Shown here one piece after another: positions 17,055 to 24,853 of a stretch of 33,638 nucleotides of DNA. The position numbers were made by a program, and so were the translations under genes. Position 1 is the stretch's first letter. Every line of letters starts with the position of its first letter. The notes beneath the pieces were generated by a model. The model was not told the origin of the DNA. It was given only the letters and a program-made list of their open reading frames with translations, and did not search any database. The stretch is from Merismopedia glauca CCAP 1448/3 (GTDB taxonomy: Bacteria > Cyanobacteriota > Cyanobacteriia > Cyanobacteriales > CCAP-1448). Where the stretch lies: NCBI RefSeq assembly GCF_003003775.1, contig NZ_PVWJ01000052.1, positions 1 to 33,638 on the forward strand, read 5' to 3'.

Positions 17055-19304
17055 ATGAGTAATATTTTCCCTAGATCTGTGCTGTCAGTAAGTCGCGAAG
17101 AATTTGGCGATCAAAAATATAATCCTCAAGCCAAAAATCCACCTCTAAATTTAAAAGTAAAAGCAGGTAAGTTACCTAATGATATACAGGGTCATGTATT
17201 TATTGTAGGTCCAGTTGGTTCTGTTGATTCTGAAAATAATCCTGATAACTCGGCGGTTGTTCCTAGTGCTGATGGTACAACCCTACTTTATAACGGCGAT
17301 GGAATGATTTATCGAATTGATTTTGATAACATCCAATCTGGAGTATCTTTATCAACACGGATTATTAAAACACCTTGTTATTATGCCGATGCTGCTACTA
17401 ATAAGCTGACTAAATATCAAGATTTAAAGTTTCACAATTCTGGCATTACTCGTATAGGGTCGCTAGGTGTGCGAAATCAACTCAATACTGCATTTCTGCC
17501 CATGAAGTTTGGGGGAGAAGATCGAGAGAGATTATTAGCTACTTGGGATGCAGGTCGTCCTTACGAGATCGATCCTCAAACCCTAGAAGCAGTAACACCA
17601 GTTGGTTGGGATCGAGAGTGGGAAGAAGTAACTAAACTTTCGCATTTACCTTTTAAACCCCCTACTCCTTTTAAGGTGATCCAAACTTGTGCCCATCCAG
17701 TTTTCGATCCCACTCTAGATAATGGGACGATGTTTACTGTTAATAGTGGACGTTCTTTATCTAATATTTTATCTCAATTAATTCCCTTGATTTACGTTTT
17801 CCAAGAGTTATTTGATTATGTCAAAGGATTTTTTGATAGATCGCCAATTACCTCAGCAATAATGGACGATTCAGAACAATTTAAAGTTCATAAAATTGAG
17901 GTTCATCAAGAAACTTGGAAAGATAAGTTATTGCATATCTTGGCAATTATTATTCAATTTGGGAGAGGTTTCATAGATTTATTTGTTGGCAACTTTGTTG
18001 ACTTGGTGGCTTGGGATGGTTCAGGAGAGTTACAAAAGTGGAGAATTCTGCATCATGGGTTGCCAATTAATATTAAACAAAGTACCCATCAAATTGGTAT
18101 TACTAAAGATTATGTATTAATTATCGACACAGCTTTTAAAATTTCGATAGAAGAACTTTTGCCACCTTTGACAAAACGCAATGCCGAACAGATCGAAAAG
18201 TGGATTAGAAACATTTTAGATCATCCTCAATTTGCTAATAACTATGCTTACATCGTTCGGCGGCGCGATCTCAAACCAGGACAAAAATTCGTTCGGGCGA
18301 AAAAGGTAACTATTCCTTTAGAATCAGCCCACTTTTTAGTAGATTATCAAAATCCATCGGGACAAATTACAATTCATTTTTCTCATGTTTGCGCCTGGGA
18401 TGCAGCAGAAACGGTTTCTAAATTTGACTTCGATCTAGATGCTTCACCAGAAGAATTACAACGGCTTTATGGAGTTCTTTACGGACCTACAGATATTAGT
18501 CGATTAGGCTGTTATGCGATCGATGGAGAAACAGGTAAAGTAGTTAGCAAACAGACGGTGATGGATTTAGACTTGACTTGGGGACCTGCTATCTACACTT
18601 ATCGCAATAATTTGCACAACTCTACTCCAGATAGATTTGAAGATATCTACTGGAGTTCTCTGGGATGTTGGGATGAATTGCTGATGCCTCATATTATTAA
18701 ACTTTACGAAGATTACGAGTATCGAGAAGTGGGGATAGATTTGATCGAGGAGATTACTAAACAAGGCAGAAAGTCTAATATTTTACGGTTGCATATTTCC
18801 CCATTAGAAAGTTTATCAGCAAGCGATCGCGCTCCCCGCAGCGCAAGCGATCGCCGTTTACAAATCGCTGATGCTTACCAGTTTCCTGATGGTTTTTACG
18901 TAACTTCACCCCAGTTTGTTCCTTCTAGTCAAAGAAGTGGTTCGACGGATGGTTATGTCGTTTGTATTGTCCATTATGGAGATGGTAAAGAAGAAACTAA
19001 TGGCAATGAAATCTGGATTTTTGATGGTAGAGATTTAAAAAATGGACCAATCTGTCAGCTATGGCATGAGAAATTGAATATTGGCTTTACAGTCCACTCT
19101 ACCTGGCTAGAAAAAGTACAGGAACGTGTAGCTAGCTATTATATTCCCGTAGAGGAAGATTATCGAGATATAGTGGCACAGCAGCCTGAAGAAATCCAAG
19201 ATTTATTTGAAAACTGGATTTATCCACAGAAAGAACCTCTAATCAAAGACGATAGCAATCCTTTGATTCTGGAGTTACCAAAACTAGCAGAAATTCATCG
19301 CTGA
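17055..19304 (+). CDS. Carotenoid oxygenase (RPE65/CCD superfamily), extra-long
   Basis: An iron-dependent carotenoid or apocarotenoid cleavage enzyme by family. The four iron-binding histidines of the seven-blade propeller can be placed: His214 (Ala-His-Pro), His345 (Ser-Thr-His), His444 (His-Phe-Ser-His) and His681 (Val-His-Ser-Thr-Trp), numbering from the ATG at 17055. At 749 residues it is far longer than the usual ~480-500. Much of the excess is between the first two histidines (about 235-320), which contains two hydrophobic helices, and another lies before the fourth. An in-frame repeat containing HIP1 sites encodes about residues 589-600. A GTG at 17025 would add ten residues but has no properly placed ribosome site. 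Substrate unknown; some family members cleave stilbenes or lignin fragments. Confidence 0.82.
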   Translation: MSNIFPRSVLSVSREEFGDQKYNPQAKNPPLNLKVKAGKLPNDIQGHVFIVGPVGSVDSENNPDNSAVVPSADGTTLLYNGDGMIYRIDFDNIQSGVSLSTRIIKTPCYYADAATNKLTKYQDLKFHNSGITRIGSLGVRNQLNTAFLPMKFGGEDRERLLATWDAGRPYEIDPQTLEAVTPVGWDREWEEVTKLSHLPFKPPTPFKVIQTCAHPVFDPTLDNGTMFTVNSGRSLSNILSQLIPLIYVFQELFDYVKGFFDRSPITSAIMDDSEQFKVHKIEVHQETWKDKLLHILAIIIQFGRGFIDLFVGNFVDLVAWDGSGELQKWRILHHGLPINIKQSTHQIGITKDYVLIIDTAFKISIEELLPPLTKRNAEQIEKWIRNILDHPQFANNYAYIVRRRDLKPGQKFVRAKKVTIPLESAHFLVDYQNPSGQITIHFSHVCAWDAAETVSKFDFDLDASPEELQRLYGVLYGPTDISRLGCYAIDGETGKVVSKQTVMDLDLTWGPAIYTYRNNLHNSTPDRFEDIYWSSLGCWDELLMPHIIKLYEDYEYREVGIDLIEEITKQGRKSNILRLHISPLESLSASDRAPRSASDRRLQIADAYQFPDGFYVTSPQFVPSSQRSGSTDGYVVCIVHYGDGKEETNGNEIWIFDGRDLKNGPICQLWHEKLNIGFTVHSTWLEKVQERVASYYIPVEEDYRDIVAQQPEEIQDLFENWIYPQKEPLIKDDSNPLILELPKLAEIHR
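18819..18854. repeat. HIP1-containing direct repeat inside the carotenoid-oxygenase gene
   Basis: GCAAGCGATCGC occurs exactly at 18819-18830 and 18843-18854, 24 bp apart and in frame, separated by GCTCCCCGCAGC. It encodes a Ser/Ala/Arg/Asp-rich stretch unlike its surroundings. The arrangement resembles a dispersed cyanobacterial repeat inserted in frame. Confidence 0.7.
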
Positions 19305-19489
19305 GGATTTCTCTTTCCCTTTATCCTCAGCATCCAGAACATTCAGGAAAATAATTGTGAGGATAATTGCGGCAAACTAAACACCTGCTATTTGATACAA
19401 TACCTGGCAAGTTCGCCCCAGACACAGTTAGGCTCATCTTTTTAAGATAAAAATCCAACTTTGGGGGGTTGATTGCACAGGAAAGCCTA

Positions 19490-19511
19490 AATAGGAGCGA
19501 TCGCTCCTATT
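19490..19511. promoter_or_regulatory. 22-bp perfect palindrome centred on HIP1, upstream of the sulfide:quinone reductase
   Basis: The half-site AATAGGAGCGA is followed by its exact reverse complement, with GCGATCGC at the centre. It lies 54 bp before the preferred start. A reading frame open through this site would add 32 residues from a TTG, but these look non-coding. It may be only an extended HIP1 site, or an operator. Confidence 0.45.
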
Positions 19512-19564
19512 CCCACCAAATTGAATTAGTATATTCATCTACTGATTCAGGTATCAAATTCAAT

Positions 19565-20797
19565 ATGACATCTCTACATCATCAAATTGTTATTGTTGGG
19601 GGAGGGACGGCTGGAATTACCGTCGCTGCTCAATTACAGGGAAAACAACAGTTAGATATAGCGATAATTGAGCCATCAGACAAGCATTATTATCAACCCG
19701 CTTGGACTTTAGTCGGCGGTGGTGCATATAACATTGCAGATACAGTTAAACCAGAATCTAACTACATTCCCCAAGGTGTTGCCTGGATTCAAGATTATGT
19801 CACTCAACTAGATCCAGAGCGTAGTACAGTTATTACTAGCCAAGGAAAGGAAATTAGCTACGATTGTCTCGTATTATGTCCAGGAATCCAAATTAACTGG
19901 CATTTAATAGAAGGCTTGCCAGAAGCTTTAGGAACAGGCGGTGTTTGCAGCAACTACGCCTTTGAACAAGCCCCGTATACGTGGGAGTGCATCCGCAACT
20001 TTAAAGGCGGTAAAGCCCTATTTACCTTCCCTGGAACCCCGATTAAATGTGGGGGTGCGCCGCAGAAGATTATGTATTTGGCTGATGATGCTTTTCGTAG
20101 CCAAGGAGTGCGTTCCCAAACCGAGGTTTCCTACTTGACAGCGATGGGGGCGATTTTCCCCGTACCCGCCTACGCCGAAAGATTATTAAAAGTCGTAGAA
20201 AGGCGTAATATTCCCGTTTATTACCAGCATAATCTCAAAGCTATTCGCCCTGCTACCAAAGAAGCTGTCTTTAGCGTCACCTCTGATTCGGGCGTAAGTG
20301 AAGTCGTTATGACTTACGATATGCTCCACGTTACGCCACCGATGAGTGCCCCAGATTTTATCAAACAAAGCCCCTTAGCTAATAGCGCTGGCTGGGTAGA
20401 TGTGAATAAAGACACCTTACAACACAATACCTATCCTAACGTCTTCAGCTTGGGTGATGCTTCCTCTTTACCTACCTCTAAAACTGCCGCCGCCGTTCGG
20501 AGACAAGCACCAGTATTAGTGGCAAATTTGATTGCATTACTGAATAATCAGAATTTAAAGGATAAATATAACGGCTATACTTGCTGTCCCTTAATTACAG
20601 GCTATGGGAAAACGATTATGGCTGAATTTGACTATACTAATCAGCCTTTATCTACCTTTCCATTCGATCCTAGGGAAGAACGCTATAGTATGTGGTTACT
20701 CAAACGCTATGTCTTACCTTGGGTATATTGGAACCGGATGCTTAAAGGAAAGGCTTTTGAGGGGGATGCATTAGGGTTAAAAGGTTGGAAACCATAA
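19565..20797 (+). CDS. sqr: Sulfide:quinone oxidoreductase, type II
   Basis: A flavoprotein that oxidises sulfide and passes electrons to quinone. The FAD Rossmann motif Gly-Gly-Gly-Thr-Ala-Gly lies at about residues 11-16, then Tyr-Gln-Pro-x-Trp-Thr-Leu-Val-Gly and the Ser-Leu-Gly-Asp second FAD motif. The two redox cysteines of the type II (mitochondrial SQOR-like) group are both present: Cys162 in Pro-Ile-Lys-Cys-Gly-Gly-Ala-Pro-Gln-Lys and Cys341 in Thr-Cys-Cys-Pro-Leu. The tail (Phe-Pro-Phe-Asp, Trp-Tyr-x-Trp-Asn-type region) also fits. I chose the ATG at 19565 because the flavin motif should begin near the N-terminus. It probably serves sulfide detoxification and not phototrophic growth on sulfide. 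Confidence 0.9.
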   Translation: MTSLHHQIVIVGGGTAGITVAAQLQGKQQLDIAIIEPSDKHYYQPAWTLVGGGAYNIADTVKPESNYIPQGVAWIQDYVTQLDPERSTVITSQGKEISYDCLVLCPGIQINWHLIEGLPEALGTGGVCSNYAFEQAPYTWECIRNFKGGKALFTFPGTPIKCGGAPQKIMYLADDAFRSQGVRSQTEVSYLTAMGAIFPVPAYAERLLKVVERRNIPVYYQHNLKAIRPATKEAVFSVTSDSGVSEVVMTYDMLHVTPPMSAPDFIKQSPLANSAGWVDVNKDTLQHNTYPNVFSLGDASSLPTSKTAAAVRRQAPVLVANLIALLNNQNLKDKYNGYTCCPLITGYGKTIMAEFDYTNQPLSTFPFDPREERYSMWLLKRYVLPWVYWNRMLKGKAFEGDALGLKGWKP

Positions 20798-20854
20798 AAA
20801 ATACTTTTGCCAGAGTTATATTATATCTCTGGCATCACTTCTGATTGACTAACT

Positions 20855-20941
20855 ATGTCAGCCAAAGATAAATTTCACAATCTGGTTAAAACTGCCTTAG
20901 AAAATGATGAATGGAAAATTACATCAGATCCACGTTTATGA
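20855..20941 (+). pseudogene. Truncated start of a XisH-family gene
   Basis: A 28-residue frame begins Met-Ser-Ala-Lys-Asp-Lys-Phe-His, contains Val-Lys-x-Ala-Leu-Glu and Trp-Lys-Ile-Thr, and stops after Asp-Pro-Arg-Leu. This matches from memory the N-terminus of XisH proteins (about 138 residues), which were named for control of fdxN element excision and usually pair with XisI. The remaining ~110 codons and any xisI are absent, so it is a remnant. A GAGTTT/AAACTC stem follows directly. Confidence 0.7.
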
Positions 20942-20981
20942 TGTTGAGTTTTTTGAAACTCTTGTAGGGTGGGCATTTTGC

Positions 20982-21407
20982 TTACGTTGCTGACCAGTCC
21001 TCTATTCTCAATTCTACAATTTGCCCAAAATCTGACACGTTGCGGGTAAGTAGGATTGCCTTATTGGTCAGAGAAATCGCAGCAATTTTTAGATCCATGT
21101 TTCCTAAACGAGGATAGGCTTTTCGTAAGCGTTGATGTTCTAGAGCGGATGCACGACTAAAAGGAGTGATGGCGATTGAGCGATAGTCCATAGCAAGTTG
21201 CTATAGTCCTTGATATGCAAAAACCCGTTCCTCTAGAGTTTTTGCCCTGGATAGAACACTTAGCCTACCTCTAACTTGTTCCTCGTAGGTAATCACAGTC
21301 ACTGCAACCTCAACGTCTTTAATAGCTGCTAGTCTTGTTAAAATCCGTTTTCCCTCTTGTCCGTTACGCTCAATCAGGCTGAGATGGTCAGTGTCAAGAA
21401 TATACAT
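20982..21407 (-). pseudogene. vapC: VapC-type PIN toxin gene interrupted by one amber codon
   Basis: Read straight through, this frame is 141 codons: an N-terminal half (21407 to 21201) ending at TAG (21201-21203, codon 69) and a C-terminal half in the same frame continuing to the TGA-type end at 20982. Both halves make one PIN-domain RNase toxin, with the acidic residues Asp5, Glu42, Asp105 and Asp126 all preserved. No frameshift or deletion is seen, so a single change, such as CAG to TAG, would explain the defect. It follows its antitoxin by 16 bp. It is either a recent inactivation, a sequencing error, or a gene read by suppression; Met73 could restart a half-protein lacking Asp5 and Glu42. 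Confidence 0.8.
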
Positions 21408-21423
21408 TGTGGAGTGCTATAAC

Positions 21424-21636
21424 CTACTCAGCAGACTTACGCCATTCTTGTCCAAGGCGAACCGCTTCATCAAAAGTGGGGTCATTTTCAAAGCTACCTG
21501 CAACTTTTAACCACCAAGAAGATTCTTTTTGGAGGAAACCAGAGAGCATCTGTTTCATTTGCACCAGTTCTGCCTCTAAGGTTGCAACTCGTGCTTCGAG
21601 ACGTTGAGATCGTTCTTCGAGTTGCTGAGAGAGCAT
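21424..21636 (-). CDS. Antitoxin partner of the VapC-type toxin
   Basis: A 70-residue protein with an N-terminal coiled coil (Leu/Glu/Gln heptads, about 3-30) and a C-terminal toxin-binding-like part with Trp-Trp, Gly-Ser-Phe, Asp-Pro-x-Phe-Asp-Glu-Ala and Arg-Leu-Gly-x-Glu-Trp-Arg. This pattern is common among small cyanobacterial antitoxins encoded just before PIN toxins. I use the ATG at 21636 because the coiled coil starts there; an upstream ATG at 21684 would add 16 residues. It is first in the operon, as expected. It appears intact although the toxin is broken. Confidence 0.75.
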   Translation of the reverse strand: MLSQQLEERSQRLEARVATLEAELVQMKQMLSGFLQKESSWWLKVAGSFENDPTFDEAVRLGQEWRKSAE

Positions 21637-21803
21637 AAATAATTTGCCGTAAGTTAGAGTTATGTCAAAATTATAGCAATACATCTAGTGTTATAACTGG
21701 CTCAGTCAAATTAGCTGATACTACTGAGCAAAATTGGCAATTTGGTCTGACAGTTTATCCTTGAACTAAAATAGCTACAGTACCCGTTCAGGCTATATTT
21801 TCC

Positions 21804-23159
21804 ATGACCACTGCCGATCGCCGCTATCACATTACTACTTTTGGTTGCCAAATGAACAAAGCCGACTCAGAACGTATGGCTGGTGTTCTGGAAGAAATGG
21901 GCTATCAGTGGTCAGAAGAGCCGGAAAATGCTAATCTTTTACTCTATAATACCTGTACAATTCGGGATAATGCCGAACACAAGGTTTATTCTCATTTAGG
22001 TAGACAAGCTAGACGCAAGCACCAAGAACCAGATCTAACTATAGTTGTTGCTGGTTGTGTCGCGCAACAAGAGGGAGAAGCCCTATTACGACGGGTTCCA
22101 GAACTAGATTTAGTCATGGGTCCCCAGCACGCAAACCGCCTTGCCGACTTGTTAGAACAGGTATTTGATGGGAATCAAGTAGTTGCCACTGAATCAGTCC
22201 ATATTATTGAAGATATCACTAAACCCCGTCGGGATAGTAAAGTTACGGCTTGGGTAAATGTAATTTATGGCTGTAACGAACGCTGTACCTATTGTGTCGT
22301 ACCTAATGTACGCGGAATCGAACAATCTCGCACTCCAGAGGCGATTAAATCCGAAATGGAAGAATTAGGTCGTCAAGGATATAAGGAAGTTACTTTATTG
22401 GGGCAAAATATCGACGCTTACGGGCGAGATTTGCCAGGAAGTACCGCCGAAGGTCGGAATTTATATACTCTCACCGATCTACTCTACTACGTTCATGATG
22501 TACCTGGGGTAGAACGGATTCGATTTGCTACCAGTCATCCCCGCTACTTTACCGAAAGGCTGATTAAAGCTTGTCAAGAGTTACCCAAAGTGTGCGAACA
22601 TTTCCATATTCCTTTCCAATCTGGCGATAATGAGATCCTGAAGGCAATGAGTCGGGGATACACTCAAGAGAAGTACCGCCGCATTATCGATACCGTGCGT
22701 CAGTATATGCCTGATGCGTCAATCAGTGCTGATGCCATTGTCGGTTTTCCTGGAGAAACGGAGGCTCAGTTTGAAAATACCCTAAAATTAGTCGAAGATA
22801 TCGGCTTTGACTTATTGAATACTGCGGCTTATTCACCCCGTCCTCAAACACCAGCCGCTTTGTGGGAAAATCAACTAAGTGAAGAAGTGAAAAGCGATCG
22901 CCTGCAACGTCTCAATCATCTAGTCAATACCAAAGCCGCCGAGCGTTCTTGGCGCTATATGGGTAGAATTGAAGAAGTATTGGTAGAAGACCAAAACCCC
23001 AAAGATCCCCATCAGGTTATGGGACGCACTAGAGGGAATCGCCTCACCTTCTTTAAAGGCAGTATAGACGAATTGAAAGGTCAGATCGTCAAAGTCAAAA
23101 TTACTGAAGTTAGACCTTTCAGTTTGACAGGGATAAGCTGTGCAGGTGTAGATCCCTGA
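21804..23159 (+). CDS. miaB: tRNA-2-methylthio-N6-isopentenyladenosine(37) methylthiotransferase
   Basis: A radical-SAM enzyme with two [4Fe-4S] clusters that adds a methylthio group to i6A37 in tRNAs reading UNN codons. The N-terminal cluster cysteines are Cys15, Cys51 and Cys85, and the radical-SAM triad is Cys157-x3-Cys161-x2-Cys164. A Gly-Phe-Pro-Gly-Glu motif follows, and a TRAM domain ends the 451-residue chain. The stop codon (23157-23159) lies inside the left arm of a 16-bp perfect hairpin, so the gene end and the repeat overlap. Convergent with the 23188 gene. Confidence 0.96.
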   Translation: MTTADRRYHITTFGCQMNKADSERMAGVLEEMGYQWSEEPENANLLLYNTCTIRDNAEHKVYSHLGRQARRKHQEPDLTIVVAGCVAQQEGEALLRRVPELDLVMGPQHANRLADLLEQVFDGNQVVATESVHIIEDITKPRRDSKVTAWVNVIYGCNERCTYCVVPNVRGIEQSRTPEAIKSEMEELGRQGYKEVTLLGQNIDAYGRDLPGSTAEGRNLYTLTDLLYYVHDVPGVERIRFATSHPRYFTERLIKACQELPKVCEHFHIPFQSGDNEILKAMSRGYTQEKYRRIIDTVRQYMPDASISADAIVGFPGETEAQFENTLKLVEDIGFDLLNTAAYSPRPQTPAALWENQLSEEVKSDRLQRLNHLVNTKAAERSWRYMGRIEEVLVEDQNPKDPHQVMGRTRGNRLTFFKGSIDELKGQIVKVKITEVRPFSLTGISCAGVDP

Positions 23160-23183
23160 CTTCTTGGAGAAGTCAGGGATCTA
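23149..23183. terminator. Perfect 16-bp hairpin between convergent genes, overlapping the miaB stop
   Basis: TAGATCCCTGACTTCT (23149-23164) is exactly complementary to 23168-23183, with loop TGG. It can act on both converging transcripts. The GATCCC-GACTTCTT core is a pattern I recall as a dispersed palindrome in cyanobacteria. No U-tract follows. Confidence 0.7.
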
Positions 23184-23187
23184 AGTC

Positions 23188-23535
23188 CTAATTTAGGGCA
23201 TTTTCAAGGTGTTCCCAACGGTTATTAGCTACGATCGCATTTTCAATACCATCGAAAAATTGCCGACAATGATTATCTACCTGTAGGGGTAATTCTTCGT
23301 TTTTCGCGACAATTTTGATGTGTACTTGGCTTTGCGTAGCTCTAGTTGCATCGATCAAAGCTTCTATCGTGACTAACTTAGCATAAGAGACATTTCCTGG
23401 CTTTTCCCTTGCCATTATGTACTCTTCTGTTTCGTAAATCACTTCACAACCACAAGATCGCAAAATTTCCACCAAACTCTGGTGTGCAGTTTCCAAAGGG
23501 ACTCCTGCATTGAATGATGAAGTGTAGCGAGCCAT
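23188..23535 (-). CDS. Conserved cyanobacterial hypothetical protein
   Basis: A 115-residue soluble, mixed alpha/beta protein with no membrane segment and no known catalytic motif. Similar proteins beginning Met-Ala-Arg-Tyr and containing an Ala-Lys-Leu-Val-Thr-x-Glu strand and an Asn-Glu-Glu-Leu-Pro-Leu-Gln-Val-Asp-Asn-His-Cys-Arg-Gln run recur in cyanobacteria, but no function is known to me. It carries Cys28 and Cys30 in a Cys-Gly-Cys pair. It stands alone, convergent with miaB. Confidence 0.8.
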   Translation of the reverse strand: MARYTSSFNAGVPLETAHQSLVEILRSCGCEVIYETEEYIMAREKPGNVSYAKLVTIEALIDATRATQSQVHIKIVAKNEELPLQVDNHCRQFFDGIENAIVANNRWEHLENALN

Positions 23536-23793
23536 ATGAAACCCCAGGCACCAAGTAATTTAAATTTAACGATCGCCAAAACCGCGCCGATCGATTGAGC
23601 GCAACAATACCCAAATTATGACACGAAAACTCTCACCCAACATCTGAAGAGGGTTTAGTCAAAATCAGCCAGAAGGCAGAGATTTGATGAATGGTAGTTA
23701 TATCATGGGATTTAATACAGAATCCTTGACTCGATCTGCAAATTGGTCGATCGCACTTCTAAAACTAATTTTCTAGAGTATCAAATAAAGGAC

Positions 23794-24417
23794 ATGAAAG
23801 GGAAACTGATAGTTTTTGAAGGGGTAGAAGGGTGTGGAAAAACGACTCAAATTGAACAAACCCGTCAGTGGTTAGAAGATTTAGCAATATCTGTTGCAGT
23901 CACCAGACAACCTGGAGGGACGCAATTAGGACAAGAACTCAGGCAGATTTTACTTCATTCCCAAGGCTATTCCATAGATCCCAAGGCAGAACTATTATTA
24001 TACGCCGCCGATCGTGCCCAACATCTAGCCGAAGTCATTAAACCAGAATTGGAAAAAGGTACGATAGTCTTGTGCGATCGCTATACTGACTCTACCATTG
24101 CTTATCAAGGTTACGGTCGCGGTTTGGATTTAGCAGCTATAGAAACTCTGAATCGACTAGCTACTGGAGGATTAGAACCATATTTAACCTTATGGCTGGA
24201 TATTGACGTAGAAATTGGGCTGAACAGGGTAAAAGTTAGAGGGGAAAGCGATCGCCTAGAGCAAGATACGATAGACTTTCATCGCTTAGTTCAACAAGGC
24301 TATCAAAAACTAGCATTGCACCACCCCCAAATAATTCACAGAGTTGATGCTAGCTTGAGCTTAGAAGCCGTTCAATTACAAATTAGGTCACTTTTGGCAT
24401 CCCATCTCAATCTCTAA
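23794..24417 (+). CDS. tmk: Thymidylate kinase
   Basis: It phosphorylates dTMP to dTDP. The P-loop Gly-Val-Glu-Gly-Cys-Gly-Lys-Thr (10-17), the Asp-Arg-Tyr-x-Asp-Ser-Thr motif, Tyr-Gln-Gly-x-Gly-Arg-Gly, and a lid with Arg-Gly-Glu-Ser-Asp-Arg are all seen. I prefer the ATG at 23794 (207 residues, AAAGG close upstream) over an in-frame TTG at 23743, which adds 17 residues with no family counterpart. In many bacteria tmk sits directly before holB. Here 436 bp of repeat and remnant DNA separate them. Confidence 0.95.
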   Translation: MKGKLIVFEGVEGCGKTTQIEQTRQWLEDLAISVAVTRQPGGTQLGQELRQILLHSQGYSIDPKAELLLYAADRAQHLAEVIKPELEKGTIVLCDRYTDSTIAYQGYGRGLDLAAIETLNRLATGGLEPYLTLWLDIDVEIGLNRVKVRGESDRLEQDTIDFHRLVQQGYQKLALHHPQIIHRVDASLSLEAVQLQIRSLLASHLNL

Positions 24418-24431
24418 AACCTTTATATTAG

Positions 24432-24584
24432 CAAGGTCAGCGAGATGAGGGCTTGCGGTTATGGAGAGAAGGAGTGAAGTTATTGGGTAAAACTCCCGAT
24501 TTGCAGTTTTTGAAGGAAAATAATGCTTGGAGCGATATTATCTTGAAAGATGCGGCGAAGTTACTGAAAGATCTGCGCCTTTAG
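24432..24584 (+). pseudogene. Small open fragment resembling the tail of a TPR protein
   Basis: An open stretch of 50 codons with no ATG start ends in TAG. It reads Gly-Gln-Arg-Asp-Glu-Gly-Leu-Arg-Leu-Trp, then Lys-Leu-Leu-Gly-Lys-Thr-Pro and ends Ala-Lys-Leu-Leu-Lys-Asp-Leu-Arg-Leu. The pattern suits the last helices of a tetratricopeptide-type protein whose 5' part is lost. A GTG at 24474-24476 could start a 37-residue peptide. The assignment is tentative. Confidence 0.35.
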
Positions 24585-24596
24585 GTTTGGCGACAA

Positions 24597-24765
24597 CCGC
24601 CAGGGGTTGAAAACCCCTGGCTAATAGCTAAAGTCGTCTAAAGACGACTGGAAAAGAGTCTGATTTCACTCAAGCCAATTTGAGTATAAATTGACCCAAT
24701 GAAAAGGCTTTTCAGTCGGTTAAAACCGACTTGAGCTATGAGACAGGGACTTAAGTCCCTGGCGG
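24597..24765. repeat. 169-bp multi-hairpin element with terminal inverted repeats
   Basis: The ends CCGCCAGGG (24597-24605) and CCCTGGCGG (24757-24765) are exact inverted repeats. Inside are five hairpins: GCCAGGGGTT/AACCCCTGGC (24599-24621), AGTCGTCT/AGACGACT (24632-24649), ACTCAA/TTGAGT (24668-24685), AGTCGGTT/AACCGACT (24714-24731) and the full palindrome at 24744-24761. The first pair of hairpins and the last pair are inverted versions of one module, joined by TAATAGCTAA-like linkers. This is the layout of paired REP elements (BIME). No transposase is present, so it would be non-autonomous. Confidence 0.8.
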
Positions 24766-24853
24766 ATGTGGCAGCTAGCCTTAGAATCGAGCGATTGCCA
24801 GACAAACTAATGAAAAGTCAAAGGCGATCGCCTAACTGTTGGAAATTATCATT

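Noticed and set aside
19469-19564. TTG start extending the sulfide:quinone reductase by 32 residues
   Set aside because: The extension crosses a HIP1 palindrome and puts the flavin motif unusually far from the N-terminus.
21684-21684. Upstream ATG for the antitoxin
   Set aside because: It would add 16 hydrophobic/aromatic residues before the coiled coil; possible but less typical.
23743-23793. TTG start extending thymidylate kinase by 17 residues
   Set aside because: The ATG at 23794 has AAAGG upstream and matches the family start.
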